Part shown: one piece after another, positions 46,893-60,700 of the stretch
How positions within the stretch are numbered: the stretch's first letter is position 1
How the letters are laid out: the number at the start of each line of letters is the position of its first letter
NCBI GenBank assembly: GCA_030762935.1
Contig: CM060896.1
Span: 9,595,001-9,659,000, forward strand
Direction: 5' to 3'
Source: Hymenopus coronatus
Taxonomy: Eukaryota; Arthropoda; Insecta; Mantodea; Hymenopodidae
DNA length: 64,000 bases
Notes under the pieces: generated by a model
What the model saw: the letters and a program-made list of their open reading frames with translations, nothing else
Database searches by the model: none
What the model was told of the DNA's origin: nothing
Program-made: the position numbers and the translations under genes

Positions 46893-47525
46893 GATGTCGG
46901 TAAAATCCCAATCTTGATATTTAAGTTCACCTTCCAAGAAAGCGACACGAAGAGTTTAACAAAAATCCCCACAACGCAAGCTACCCTTTACATGGAAAAA
47001 ATGTCCAAAATTTTAATTTCCTCTAAATGGTTCTATTGATTTTGATTAAAATACCGTACATTGTAGATATTTATATGCCAAATAAAATGTATATCTTGAA
47101 TTTTCTGGGAGTAGCCTCTAAAGACCCCATTATTCATAATAAATTTTGCTGAAATATGCATAACTTGTAAACCATAAGACATAGAAAAAAAACTTACTAC
47201 ACAAGAAATGTAGCTCGCGTTAAACCACAAAATTTATATCATACACGTTTTTTTAGTGTAATTGACCATTTCTGAGATACTTCTTGTTATTTGTTTCGGA
47301 TTTAAAATACTTGAACTTTTCTCAGACGGAAAGCTGTAAATTGCTGGCCCCGTATTTCATCCACATGGCAACCAGCCTTTAAAATATGTAACTATTGCTT
47401 TAGCTTACAAGACAGCAAGTAATTAAGACAACTTCTGCTAATGTTTATCTTGATTATCATAAAGTAGATAGAGAAAAATGCTTCTTAATAACAATCCGTT
47501 ACAGCGATGTAGAGAAAGTCATGTC
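46893..47525 (+). mobile_element. Family M element, plus, 5'-truncated
   Basis: Starts within the family at GTCGGTAAAATCCCAATC and continues through GAATTTTCTGGGAGTAGCCT to the normal 3' motif GATGTAGAGAAAGTCATGT. It overlaps in content with the copy cut at 46,348, so the two are separate copies rather than halves of one. Confidence 0.7.
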
Positions 47526-47761
47526 AAATTTTTTACTTTTTCTACCGGCTTTGTAAATAGAAGGGAATTTCAAGAGCAATGTAAGCAAAGAATATATTTA
47601 TACTATCGCAACAGATGCCGCAATTGGTATTATGTCTACATTTTTTTGTTTTTAAATGACACAGATATTAGCTCCAAGAAAACTGCATTCCCCGTGGACA
47701 GTAGAGGGTTGTGTGATTGCAACAGTCGCTTATCGCCCTCTCTGAGCAGTTCCATATTTCC
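47526..47761. other. Unique left flank of the 51-bp array
   Basis: No recognisable feature. The satellite begins at about 47,762 after CATATTTCCTGG. Confidence 0.45.
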
Positions 47762-47865
47762 TGGCTCGAAGTAGATCCCAGCCAGAAAATATTGGGGATT
47801 CCCGTGTATAGGCTGCTCGAGGTAGATCCCAGCCAGAAAATGTTGGGTATTCCCGTGTATAGGCT

Positions 47866-48270
47866 GCTCGAGGTAGATCCCAGCCAGAAAATGTTGGGTA
47901 TTCCCGTGTATAGGCTGCTTCAGGTAGATCCCAGCTAGGATATGTTGGGGATTCATTTGTATAGGCTGCTTGAGGTAGATCCCAGCCAGAAAATATTGGG
48001 GATTCCCGTGTATAGGTTGCTCGAGGTAGATCCCAGCCAGGAAATGTTGGGTATGACTTTGTATAGGCACTCGAGGTAGATCCCAGCCAGAAAATGTTGG
48101 GTATTCCCGTGTATAGGCTGCTTCAGGTAGATCCCAGCTAGGATATGTTGGGGATTCATTTGTATAGGCTGCTTGAGGTAGATCCCAGCCAGAAAATATT
48201 GGGGATTCCCGTGTATAGGTTGCTCGAGGTAGATCCCAGCCAGGAAATGTTGGGTATGAGTTTGTATAGG
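47866..48270. repeat. 203-bp higher-order duplication (four monomers)
   Basis: A four-monomer block with one 1-bp deletion (GGCACTCGAG in place of GGCTGCTCGAG) occurs twice in tandem near the left end of the 51-bp array. Confidence 0.75.
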
Positions 48271-50265
48271 CACTCGAGGTAGATCCCAGCCAGGAAATGT
48301 TGGGAAGTGCCGTGTATAGGCTGCTCGAGGTAGATCCCAGCCAGAAAATGTTGGGGATTCATTTGTATAGGCTGCTCGAGGTAGATCCCAGCCAGGAAAT
48401 GTTGGGGATTCCCGTGTATAGGCTGCTCGTGGTAGATCCCAGAAAGGAAATGTAGGGAATTCCCGTTTATAGGCTGCTCGTGGTACATCCCAGAAAGGAA
48501 ATGTTGGGAATTCCCGTTTATAGGCTGCTCGAGGTAGATCCCAGCCAGGAAATTTGGGTATTCCCGTGTATAGGCTGCTCGAGCTGGATCCCAGGCAGGA
48601 AATAATGGGTATTCCCGTGTAAAGGCTGCTCGAGGTAGATCTCAGCCAGGAAATGTTGTGGATTCCCGTGTATAGGCTGCTCGAGGTAGATCCCAGGCAG
48701 GAAATGTTGGGGATTCCCGTGTATAGCCTGCTCGAGGTAGACCCCAGCCAGGAAATGTTGTGGATTCCCGTGTATAGGCTGCTCGTGGTAGATCCCAGAA
48801 AGGAAATGTTGGGAATTCCCGTTTATAGCCTGCTCGAGGTAGCACCTATCCAGGAAATGTTGGGTATTCCCGTGTATAGACTGCTCGAGCTGGATCCCAG
48901 GCAGGAAATTTTGGGTATTCCCGTGTAAAGGCTGCTCGAGGTAGATCTCAGCCAGGAAATGTTGGGTATTCCCGTGTATAGGCTGCTCGAGGTAGATCCC
49001 AGGCAGGAAATGTTGGCTATTCCCGTGTATAGCCTGCACGAGGCAGATACCAGGCAGGAAATTTTGGTGATTCCCGTGTATAGGCTGCTCGAGGTAGATC
49101 CCAGCCAGGAAATGTTGAAGATTCCCATGTATGGGATGCTCGAGGTAGATCCCAGCCAGGAAATGTTGGGGATTGAATTGTATGGGCTGCTCGAAGTAGA
49201 TCCCAGTCAGGAAATTTTTTTGGATTTCCGTACATACACTGCTCGCGGTGGATCCCAGTCAGGAAATGTTGGGGATTCCCGTGTATAGGCTAGACGAGTA
49301 AGATCCCAGACAGGAAGTGTTGGGGATTCCCGTGTACAGCCTGCACGAGGTAGATCCCGCCAAGGAATGTTGTGGATTCCCGTGTATAGGCTACTCGAAG
49401 TGGATCACAGCCAGGACATTTTGGGGATTCCCGTTTATAGCTTGCTCGAAATGGATCCCAGTCAAGAAATGTAGGGGATTCCCGCGTATAGGCTACTCGA
49501 TGAAGATCCCAGACAGGAATTGTTGGGGATTCCCGTGTATAGCCAGCTCGAGGTAGATCCCAGCCAGGAAATGTTGGGGATTCCAGTTTATAGGCTGCCC
49601 GAAGTATAGCCCAGGAAGGAAATGTTGGGGTTTCCGTGTATAGGCTACTCGAAGTGGATCTCAGCCAGGAAATGCTGGGGATTCCCGTGTATAGGCTGCC
49701 GAAGCAGATCCCAGCCAGGAAATGTTGGGGATTACCGTCTATAGGCTACTCGAAGTAGATTCCAGCCATGAAATGTTGGGGATTCTCGTGTATAGGCTGC
49801 TCGAAGTAGATCCCATCCAGGAAATGTTGGGGTTTCCGTGTATAGCCTGCCCGAGGTGGTTCCCAGCCAGGAAATGTTGGGGTTTCTCGTGTATAGCCTG
49901 TTCAAGGTGAATCCCAGGCTGGAAATTTTGGGGGATTCCCGTGTATAGGCTGCTCAAGGTGAATCCCAGCAAGGAAATTTCGGGGATTCTCGTGTATAGG
50001 CTGCTCGAGGTGGATCCCAGCCAGGAAATGTTGGGGATTCCCGTGTATAGGCTGCTAGAGGTGGATCCCATCCAGGAAATGTTGGGGATTCCTTGTATAG
50101 GCTGCTCGAGGTGGATCCCAGCCAGGAAATACTGGGGATTCCCTTGTATAGGCTGCTCAAGGCAGATCCCAGCCAGGAAATATTGGGGATTCCCGTGTAT
50201 TAGCTGCTCGAAGTAGATCCCAGCCACGAAATGTTGGGGATTCCCATGTATAGGCTGCTCGAGGT

Positions 50266-51815
50266 AGATGCCAGGCAGGAAATGTTGGAGATTCCCATGT
50301 ATAGGCTGCTAGATGTAGATCCCAGTCAGGAAATGTTAGGGATTCCAGTGTATAGGCTGCTCGAAGTAGATGCCATCCAGGAAATGTTGGGGATTCCCGT
50401 GTATAGGCTGCTGGAGGTAGATTCCAGCCAGGAAATTTGGGGATTCTCGGGTATAGCCCGCTAGAGTTCGATCCCAGTCAGGAAATGTTGGGCATTTCCG
50501 TGAAAAGGCTGCTCGAAGTAGATCCTAGCCGGGAAATGTTGTGGATTCCCGTGTATAAGCTGCTCGAAATAGATCCCAGCCAGGCAATTTTGGGGATTCC
50601 CGTGTAAAGGCTGCTCGAAGTAGATCCCACCCCTGAAATGTTGGGGATTCCCGTGTAGAGGTTGCGCGAAGTGGTTGCCCGCCAGGAAATATTGGGGATT
50701 CCCGTGTATAGGCTACTCAAAATGGATTCCAGGCAGGAAATGTTGGGAATTCCCGTGTATAGCCTGCCCGAAGTAGATCCCAGCCAGGAAATGTTGGTGA
50801 CTCCCGTGTAAAGGCCACTCGAAGTGGATCCCAGCCTGGAAATGTTGGGTATTCCCGTGTATGGGCTGCTCGAGGTAGATCCCAGCCAGGAAATGTTTAG
50901 TATTACCTTGTATAGGCACTCGAGGTTGTTCCCAGTCAGGAAATGTTGGGGATTCCCGTGTGTAGGCTGCTCGAGCAGGATCCCAGCCAGGAAATGTTGG
51001 GGATTCAATTGATTGGGCTGCTCGAAGGAGATCCCAGTCGGAAATGTTGAGGATTTCCGTGTATACGCCGCTCGAATTGGATCCCAGTCAAGAAATGTTG
51101 GGGATTCCCATTAATAGCCTATTCGAGGAAGATCCCAGCCAGGAAGTGTTAGGGATTCTCGTGTATATTCTGCTCAAGGTCTATCGCAGCCAGGAAATTT
51201 TGGGGATTTCTGTGTATAGGCTGCAAGAAGTAGATCCCAGCCAGGAAATGCGGATGATTCTCGTGTATAGGCTGCTCGAGGTAGATCGCAGCCATGAAAT
51301 TTTGGGGATTCCCGTGTATAGCCTGCTCGAGTTAGATCACAGGCAATAAAATTTGGGGATTCCCGTGTATAGGCTGCTCGAGGTAGATCCCAGCCGGGAA
51401 ATGTTGAAGATTCCCATGTATGGGCTGCTCGAGGTAGATCCCAGCCAGGAAATGTTGGGGATTCCCGTGTATAGGCTACTCGAGGAAGATGCCAGCCAGG
51501 AAGTGATGGGGATTCCCGTGTATAGCCTGCTCGAGGTAGATCTGAGCCAGGAAATTTAGGGGATTCCCGTGTATAGGCTGCAAGAGATAGATCCCAGCCA
51601 GGAAATGTTGGGGATTCCCGTGTATAGGCTGCCCGAAGTGGCGCCCATTCAGGAAAGGTTGGGGATTCTCGTGTATAGGCCACTCGAAGTGGATTCCAGC
51701 CAGAAATGTTGGGGATTGCCGTGTATAGGCTGCTCGAGTTAGATCTCAGCCAGGAAATGTTGGAAATTGCCTTATATAGGCAGTCGAGGTAGATCCCAGC
51801 CAGGAAATTTTGGGA
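50266..51815. repeat. About 1.55-kb block duplicated at 53,698-55,247
   Basis: Near-identical to 53,698-55,247 at a constant offset of 3432 bp, with only scattered substitutions. Shared private variants include GGCAGTCGAGG (51,779 / 55,211). A shortened third derivative lies at about 55,494-56,640. Confidence 0.8.
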
Positions 51816-53697
51816 ATTCCCTTGTATAGGCTGCTCGAGGTAGATCCCAACCAGGAAATGTTGTGAATTCCTGTGTATAGGCTGCTCGAGGTGGATCCCA
51901 GCCAGGAAATGTTGAAGGTTCCCATGTATGGCCTGCTCGAGGTGGATCCCAGTCAGGAAATGTTGGGGATTCCCGTGTATAGGCTACTCGAGAAAGATCC
52001 CAGCCAGGAAGTGTTAGGGATTCCTGTGTATAGCCTGCTCGAGGTAGATCCCAGCCAGAAAATTTTAGGGGATTCCCGTGTATAGGCTGCAAGAAGAAGA
52101 TCCCAGCCAGGAAATCTTGAAGATTCCCGTGTATAGCCTGCTCGAGGTAGATCCCAGGCAGGAAATGTTGGGGATTCCCGTGTATATGCTGCTCGAAGTA
52201 GATCCCAGCAGGAAGTGTTTGGGATTCCCGTGTATAGGCAGTTCGAGGTAGAACCCAGCCAGGAAATGTTGGGGATTCCCGTGTATAGGCTGCTCGAAGT
52301 AGATCCTACTCAGCAAGTGTTGGGGATTCATGTGTATAGGCTGCTCGAAGTAGTACCCAGGCAGGAAATTTTGGGGATTCCCGTGTATAGGCTGCTCGAG
52401 CTAGATCGCAGCCAGGAAATTTTGAAGGTTCCCATGTATGGCCTGCTCGAGGTGGATCCCAGTCAGGAAATGTTGGGGATTCCAGTTAATAGGCTACTCG
52501 AGGAAGATCCCAGCCAGGAAGAGGTGGTTCCCAGTCAGGAAATGTTGGGGATTCCAGTTAATAGGCTACTCGAGGAAGATCCCAGCCAGGAAGTGTTAGG
52601 GATTCCTGTGTATAGCCTGCTCGAGGTAGATCCCAGCCAGAAAATTTTAGGGGATTCCCGTGTATAGGCTGCAAGAAGAAGATCCCAGCCAGGAAATGTT
52701 GGGGATTCCCGTGTATAGCCTACTCAAGGTAGATCCCAGGCAGGTAATTTTGGGGATTCCCGTGTATAGGCTGTTCGAGGTAGATCCCAGCCAGGAAATG
52801 TTGAAGATTCCCATGAATGGGCTGCTCGAGGTATATCCCAGCCAGGAAATGTTGGGGATTCAATTGTATGGGCTGCTCGAAGAAGACCCCAGTCAGGAAA
52901 TATTGGGGATTTCAGTGTATACGCTGCTCGAGGTGGATCCCAGTCAGGAAATTTTGGAGATTCCCGTGTATAGGCTGCTCGAGGTAGATCGCAGCCAGGA
53001 AATTTTGGTGATTCCCGTGTATAGCCTGCTCGAGGTAGATCCCAGGCAGGAAATATTGGGGATTCCCGTGTATAGGCTGCTCGAGGTAGATCCCAGCCAG
53101 GAAATGTTGAAGATTCCAATGTATGGGCTGCTCGAGGTAGATCCCAGCCAGGACATTTTGGGACTCAATTGTATGGGCTGCTCGAAGAAGATCCCAGTTA
53201 GGAAATGTTGGGGATTTCCGTGTATACGCTGCTCGAGGTGGATCCCAGTCATGAAATTTTGGGGATTCCCGTGTATAGCCTGCTCGAGGTAGATCTCAGC
53301 CAGGAAATGTTGGGGATTCCCGTTTATAGGCTGCCAGAAGTAGATCCCTGCCAGGAAATGCTGGGGATTCCCGTGTATAGGCTGCCGAAGCAGATCCAAG
53401 CCAGGAAATGTTGGGGATTACCGTCTAAAGGCTGCTCGAAGTAGATCCCATCCAGGAAATGTTGGGGTTTCCGTGTATAGCCTGCCCGAGATGGTTCCCA
53501 GCCAGGAAATGTTGGGGTTTCTCGTGTATAGCCTGTTCAAGGTGAATCCCAGCCTGGAAATTTTGGGGGATTCCCGTGTATAGGCTGCTCAAGGTGAATC
53601 CCAGCAAGGAAATTTCGGGGATTCTCGTGTATAGGCTGCTCGAGGTGGATCCCAGCCAGGAAATGTTGGGGATTCCCGTGTATAGGCTGCTCGAGGT

Positions 53698-55247
53698 AGA
53701 TGCCAGGCAGGAAATGTTGGAGATTCCCATGTATAGGCTGCTAGATGTAGATCCCAGTCAGGAAATGTTAGGGATTCCAGTGTATAGGCTGCTCGAAGTA
53801 GATGCCATCCAGGAAATGTTGGGGATTCCCGTGTATAGGCTGCTGGAGGTAGATTCCAGCCAGGAAATTTGGGGATTCTCGGGTATAGCCCGCTAGAGTT
53901 CGATCCCAGTCAGGAAATGTTGGGCATTTCCGTGAAAAGGCTGCTCGAAGTAGATCCTAGCCGGGAAATGTTGTGGATTCCCGTGTATAAGCTGCTCGAA
54001 ATAGATCCCAGCCAGGCAATTTTGGGGATTCCCGTGTAAAGGCTGCTCGATGTAGATCCCACCCCTGAAATGTTGGGGATTCCCGTGTAGAGGTTGCGCG
54101 AAGTGGTTGCCCGCCAGGAAATATTGGGGATTCCCGTGTATAGGCTACTCAAAATGGATTCCAGGCAGGAAATGTTGGGAATTCCCGTGTATAGCCTGCC
54201 CGAAGTAGATCCCAGCCAGGAAATGTTGGTGACTCCCGTGTAAAGGCCACTCGAAGTGGATCCCAGCCTGGAAATGTTGGGTATTCCCGTGTATGGGCTG
54301 CTCGAGGTAGATCCCAGCCAGGAAATGTTTAGTATTACCTTGTATAGGCACTCGAGGTTGTTCCCAGTCAGGAAATGTTGGGGATTCCCGTGTGTAGGCT
54401 GCTCGAGCAGGATCCCAGCCAGGAAATGTTGGGGATTCAATTGATTGGGCTGCTCGAAGGAGATCCCAGTCGGAAATGTTGAGGATTTCCGTGTATACGC
54501 CGCTCGAATTGGATCCCAGTCAAGAAATGTTGGGGATTCCCATTAATAGCCTATTCGAGGAAGATCCCAGCCAGGAAGTGTTAGGGATTCTCGTGTATAT
54601 TCTGCTCAAGGTCTATCGCAGCCAGGAAATTTTGGGGATTTCTGTGTATAGGCTGCAAGAAGTAGATCCCAGCCAGGAAATGCGGTTGATTCTCGTGTAT
54701 AGGCTGCTCGAGGTAGATCGCAGCCATGAAATTTTGGGGATTCCCGTGTATAGCCTGCTCGAGTTAGATCACAGGCAATAAAATTTGGGGATTCCCGTGT
54801 ATAGGCTGCTCGAGGTAGATCCCAGCCGGGAAATGTTGAAGATTCCCATGTATGGGCTGCTCGAGGTAGATCCAAGCCAGGAAATGTTGGGGATTCCCGT
54901 GTATAGGTTACTCGAGGAAGATGCCAGCCAGGAAGTGTTGGGGATTCCCGTGTATAGCCTGCTCGAGGTAGATCTGAGCCAGGAAATTTAGGGGATTCCC
55001 GTGTATAGGCTGCAAGAGATAGATCCCAGCCAGGAAATGTTGGGGATTCCCGTGTATAGGCTGCCCGAAGTGGCGCCCATTCAGGAAAGGTTGGGGATTC
55101 TCGTGTATAGGCCACTCGAAGTGGATTCCAGCCAGAAATGTTGGGGATTCCCGTGTATAGGCTGCTCGAGTTAAATCTCAGCCAGGAAATGTTGGAAATT
55201 GCCTTATATAGGCAGTCGAGGTAGATCCCAGCCAGGAAATGTTGGGG
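53698..55247. repeat. Second copy of the about 1.55-kb block
   Basis: Copy of 50,266-51,815. To its left, about four monomers (203 bp) are missing compared with the first locus. Confidence 0.8.
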
Positions 55248-55493
55248 ATTCCCGTGTATAAGCTGCTAGAGGTGGATCCCATCCAGGAAATGTTGGGGAT
55301 TCCCTTGTATAGGCTGCTCGAGGTGGATCCCAGCCAGGAAATACTGGGGATTCCCTTGTATAGGCTGCTCAAGGCAGATCCCAGCCAGGTAGCGTTGGGG
55401 ATTCCCGTGTATACGCTGCTCGAGGTGCATCCGAGCCAGGAAATGTTGGGGATTCCCGTGTATTAGCTGCTCGAAGTAGATCCCAGCCACGAA

Positions 55494-56640
55494 ATGTTGG
55501 GGATTCCCATGTATAGGCTGCTCGAGGTAGATGCCAGGCAGGAAATGTTGGAGATTCCCATGTATAGGCTGCTAGATGTAGATCCCAGTCAGGAAATGTT
55601 AGGGATTCCAGTGTATAGGCTGCTCGAAGTAGATGCCATCCAGGAAATGTTGGGGATTCCCGTGTATAGGCTGCTGGAGGTAGATTCCAGCCAGGAAATA
55701 TTGGGGATTCCCGTGTATAGGCTACTCAAAATGGATTCCAGGCAGGAAATATTGGGAATTCCCGTGTATAGCCTGCCCGAAGTAGATCCCAGCCAGGAAA
55801 TGTTGGTGACTCCCGTGTAAAGGCCACTCGAAGTGGATCCCAGCCTGGAAATGTTGGGTATTCCCGTGTATGGGCTGCTCGAGGTAGATCCCAGCCAGGA
55901 AATGTTTAGTATTACCTTGTATAGGCACTCGAGGTTGTTCCCAGTCAGGAAATGTTGGGGATTCCCGTGTGTAGGCTGCTCGAGGAGGATCCCATTCAGG
56001 AAATGTTGGGGATTCAATTGATTGGGCTGCTCGAAGGAGATCCCAGTCGGAAATATTGAGGATTTCCGTGTAAACGCCGCTCGAATTGGATCCCAGTCAA
56101 GAAATGTTGGGGATTCCCATTAATAGGCTATTCGAGGAAGATCCCAGGCAGGAAGTGTTAGGGATTCCCGTGTATATTCTGCTCAAGGTCTATCGCAGCC
56201 AGGAAATTTTGGGGATTCCCGTGTATAGGCTGCTCGAGGTAGATCCCAGCCGGGAAATGTTGAAGATTCTCATGTATGGGCTGCTCGAGGTAGATCCCAG
56301 CCAGGAAATGTTGGGGATTCCCGTGTATAGGCTACTCGAGGAAGATGCCAGCCAGGAAGTGTTGGGGATTCCCGTGTATAGCCTGCTCGAGGTAGATCTC
56401 AGCCAGGAAATTTAGGGGATTCACGTGTATAGGCTGCAAGAGATAGATCCCAGCCAGGAAATGTTGGGGATTCCCGTGTATAGGCTCCCCGAAGTGGCGC
56501 CCATTCAGGAAAGGTTGGGGATTCTCGTGTATAGGCCACTCGAAGTGGATCCCAGCCAGAAATGTTGGGGATTGCCGTGTATAGGCTGCTCGAGGTAGAT
56601 CTCAGCCAGGAAATGTTGGAAATTACCTTAAATAGGCAGT
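55494..56640. repeat. Third, internally deleted copy of the block
   Basis: Matches the first locus at an offset of 5263 bp on its left side and 5009 bp further in, meaning about five monomers were lost inside. Diverged slightly more than the first two copies. Confidence 0.65.
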
Positions 56641-56833
56641 CGAGGTAGATCCCAGCCAGGAAATTTTGGGGATTCCTTTGTATAGGCTGCTCGAGGTAGA
56701 TCCCAACCAGGAAATGTTTGGGATTCCCGTGTGTAGGCAGTTCGAGGTAGAACCCAGCCAGGAAATGTTGAGGATTCCCGTGTACAGGCTGCTCGAAGTA
56801 GATCCCACCCAGGAAATGTTGGGGATTCACGTT

Positions 56834-57751
56834 ATAGGCTGCTTGGGGTAGATCGCAACCAGGAAATGTTGGGGATTCACGTGTTAACGCTGCTCGAGGT
56901 AGATCCCAGGCAGGAAATGTTGGGGATTCCCGTGTGTAGGCTGCTCGAGGTAGATCCCAGCCAGGAAATGTTGGGAATTCCCGTGTATATGCTGCTCGAA
57001 GTAGATCCCAGCAGGAAGTGTTGGGGATTCCCGTGTATAAGCAGTTCGAGGTAGAACCCAGCCAGGAAATGTTGGGGATTCCCGTGTATAGGCTGCTCGA
57101 AGTAGATCCTACTCAGCAAGTGTTGGGGATTCATGTGTATAGGCTGCTCGAAGTAGATCCCAGGCAGGAAATTTTGGGGATTCCCGTGTATAGGCTGCTC
57201 GAGGTATATCGCAGGCAGGAAATGTTGGTGATTCCTCTGTATAGGCTGATCGAGGTAGATCCCAGGCAGCAAATTTTGGGGATTCCCGTGTATAGCCTGC
57301 TCGAGGTAGATCCCAGGCAGGAAATGTTGAAGATTCCCATCTATGGGCTGGTCGAGGTAGATCCCGGCCAGGAAATGTTGGGGATTCAATTGTATGGGCT
57401 GCTCGAAGAAGATCCCAGTCAGGAAATTTTTTGGGATTTCTATGTACACGCTGCTCGAGATGGATCCCTGTCAGGAAATGTTGGGTATTCCCGTTAATAG
57501 GCTACTCGAGGATGATCCCAGCCAGGAAGTGTTAGGGATTGCCGTGTATATCCTGCTCGAAGTAGATCCCAGTCAGGAAATTTTTGGGATTCCCGTGTAT
57601 AGGCTGCTCGAAGAAGATCCCAGGCAGGAAGTGTTGGGTATTTCCGTGTATAGGCAGTTCGAGGTTAAACGCAACCAGGAAATGTTGGGGATTCACGTGT
57701 ATAGCCTGCTCGAAGTAAATCCCTGGCAGGAAATTTTGGGGATTCCCGTGT
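56834..57751. repeat. 918-bp (18-monomer) tandem duplication, copy 1
   Basis: Repeated directly at 57,752, beginning ATAGGCTGCTTGGGGTAGAT in both. Only a few single-base changes (such as TATATCGCAGG versus TAGATCGCAGG) separate them, so this is one of the youngest events in the array. Confidence 0.85.
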
Positions 57752-58604
57752 ATAGGCTGCTTGGGGTAGATCGCAACCAGGAAATGTTGGGGATTCACGT
57801 GTTAACGCTGCTCGAGGTAGATCCCAGGCAGGAAATGTTGGGGATTCCCGTGTGTAGGCTGCTCGAGGTAGATCCCAGCCAGGAAATGTTGGGAATTCCC
57901 GTGTATATGCTGCTCGAAGTAGATCCCAGCAGGAAGTGTTGGGGATTCCCGTGTATAAGCAGTTCGAGGTAGAACCCAGCCAGGAAATGTTGGGGATTCC
58001 CGTGTATAGGCTGCTCGAAGTAGATCCTACTCAGCAAGTGTTGGGGATTCATGTGTATAGGCTGCTCGAAGTAGATCCCAGGCAGGAAATTTTGGGGATT
58101 CCCGTGTATAGGCTGCTCGAGGTAGATCGCAGGCAGGAAATGTTGGTGATTCCTCTGTATAGGCTGATCGAGGTAGATCCCAGGCAGCAAATTTTGGGGA
58201 TTCCCGTGTATAGCCTGCTCGAGGTAGATCCCAGGCAGGAAATGTTGAAGATTCCCATCTATGGGCTGGTCGAGGTAGATCCCGGCCAGGAAATGTTGGG
58301 GATTCAATTGTATGGGCTGCTCGAAGAAGATCCCAGTCAGGAAATTTTTTGGGATTTCTATGTACACGCTGCTCGAGATGGATCCCTGTCAGGAAATGTT
58401 GGGTATTCCCGTTAATAGGCTACTCGAGGATGATCCCAGCCAGGAAGTGTTAGGGATTGCCGTGTATATCCTGCTCGAAGTAGATCCCAGTCAGGAAATT
58501 TTTGGGATTCCCGTGTATAGGCTGCTCGAAGAAGATCCCAGGCAGGAAGTGTTGGGTATTTCCGTGTATAGGCAGTTCGAGGTTAAACGCAACCAGGAAA
58601 TGTT
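57752..58604. repeat. 918-bp tandem duplication, copy 2 (short at right)
   Basis: Second copy of 56,834-57,751. The match stops near 58,604, where the sequence reads GGGGTTTCGCGTG instead of GGGGATTCACGTG. Confidence 0.8.
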
Positions 58605-59835
58605 GGGGTTTCGCGTGTACAGGCTGCTCGAAGTAGATCCCACCCAGGAAATGTTGGGGATTCACGTGTATAGCCTGCTCGAAGTAAATCCCAGGCAGGA
58701 AATTTTGGGAATTCCCGTGTATAGGGTGCTCGAGGTAGATCGCAACCAGGAAATGTTGGGGATTCAGGTGTTAAGGCTACTCGAGGTAGATCCCAGGCAG
58801 GAAATGTTGGGGATTCCCGTGTATAGCCTGCTCGAGGTAGATCCCATGCAGGAAAAGTTGTGAATTCCTGTGTATAGGCTGCTCGAGGTGGATCCCAGCC
58901 AGGAAATGTTGAAGGTTCCCATGTATGGCCTGCTCGAGGTGGATCCCAGTCAGGAAATGTTGGGGATTCCAGTTAATAGGCTACTCGAGGAAGATCCCAG
59001 CCAGGAAGTGTTAGGGATTCCTGTGTATAGCCTGCTCGAGGTAGATCCCAGCCAGAACATTTTAGGGGATTCCCGTGTATAGGCTGCAAGAAGAAGATCC
59101 CAGCCAGGAAATCTTGAAGATTCCCGTGTATAGCCTGCTCGAGGTAGATCCCAGGCAGGAAATGTTGGGGATTCCCGTGTATATGCTGCTCGAAGTAGAT
59201 CCCAGCAGGAAGTGTTGGGGATTTCCGTGTATAGGCAGTTCGAGGTAGAACCCAGCCAGGAAATTTTGGGGATTCCCGTGTATAGGCTGCTCGAAGTAGA
59301 TCCTACTCAGCAAGTGTTGGGGATTAATGTGTATAGGCTGCTCGAAGTAATTCCCAGGCAGGAAATTTTGGGGATTCCCGTGTATAGGCTGCTCGAGCTA
59401 GATCGCAGCCAGGAAATTTTGGTAATTCCCGTGTATAGCCTGCTCGAGGTAGATCCCAGCCAGGACATTTTTGGGATTCCCGTGTATAGGCGACTCGAAG
59501 TAGATCCCAGGCAGGAAGTGTTGGGTATTCCCGTGTATAGGGAGTTCGAGGTAGAACCCAGCCAGGATATGTTGGGGATTCCCGTTCACAGGCTGCTAGA
59601 AGTAGATCCCACCCAGGAAATGTTGGGGATTCACGTGTATAGCCTGCTCGAAGTAAATCCCTGGCAGGAATTTTTGGGGATTCCCGTGTATAGGGTGCTC
59701 GAGGTAGATCGCAACCAGGAAATGTTGGGGATTCACGTGTTAAGGCTGCTGGAGGTTGATCCCAGGCAGGAAATGTTGGTGATTCCCGTGTATAGCCTGC
59801 TCGAGGTAGATCCCAGGCAGGAAATGTTGGGGATT

Positions 59836-60700
59836 CCTGTGTATAGGCTGCTCGAGGTGGATCCCAGCCAGGAAATGTTGAAGGTTCCCATGTCTGGCCT
59901 GCTCGAGGTGGATTCCAGTCAGGAAATGTTGGGGATTCCAGTTAATAGGCTACTCGAGGAAGATCCCAGCCAGGAAGTGTTAGGGATTCCTGTGTATAGC
60001 CTGCTCGAGGTAGATCCCAGCCAGAAAATTTTAGGGGATTCCCGTGTATAGGCTGCAAGAAGAAGATCCCAGCCAGGAAATGTTGGGGATTCCCGTGTAT
60101 AGCCTGCTCAAGGTAGATCCCAGGCAGGAACTTTTGGGGATTCCCGTGTATAGGCTGTTCGAGGTAGATCCCAGCCAGGAAATGTTGAAGATTCCCATGA
60201 ATGGGCTGCTCGAGGTATATCCCAGTCAGGAAATGTTGGGGATTCAATTGTATGGGCTGCTCGAAGAAGATCCCAGTCAGGAAATATTGGGGATTTCCGT
60301 GTATACGCTGCTCGAGGTGGATCCCAGTCAGGAAATTTTGGAGATTCCCGTGTATAGGCTGCTCGAGGTAGATCGCAGCCAGGAAATTTTGGTGGTTCCC
60401 GTGTATAGCCTGCTCGAGGTAGATCCCAGGCAGGAAATATTGGGGATTCCCGTGTATAGGCTGCTCGAGGTAGATCCCAGCCAGGAAATTTTGAAGATTC
60501 CCATGTATGGGCTGCTCGAGGTAGATCCCAGCCAGGAAATTTTGGGACTCAATTGTATGGGCTTCTCGAAGAAGATCCCAGTTAGGAAATGTTGGGGATT
60601 TCCGTGTATACGCTGCTCGAGGTGGATCCCAGTCATGAAATTTTGGGGATTCCCGTGTATAGGCTGCTCGAGGAATATCCCAGCTAGAAGTGTTGGGGCT
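59836..60700. repeat. About 0.9-kb block shared with 52,420-53,300
   Basis: The order of variant monomers after GGATTCCCGTGTATAGGCTG, CAAGAAGAAGATCC is the same at both loci, at an offset of about 7384 bp. A related shorter piece lies at 58,860-59,110. Confidence 0.65.

Noticed and set aside
46593..47039. 148-codon plus-strand frame as a gene
   Set aside because: It is antisense to mariner at its start, then reads a mariner tail, then family M. It is a chance fusion across element junctions.
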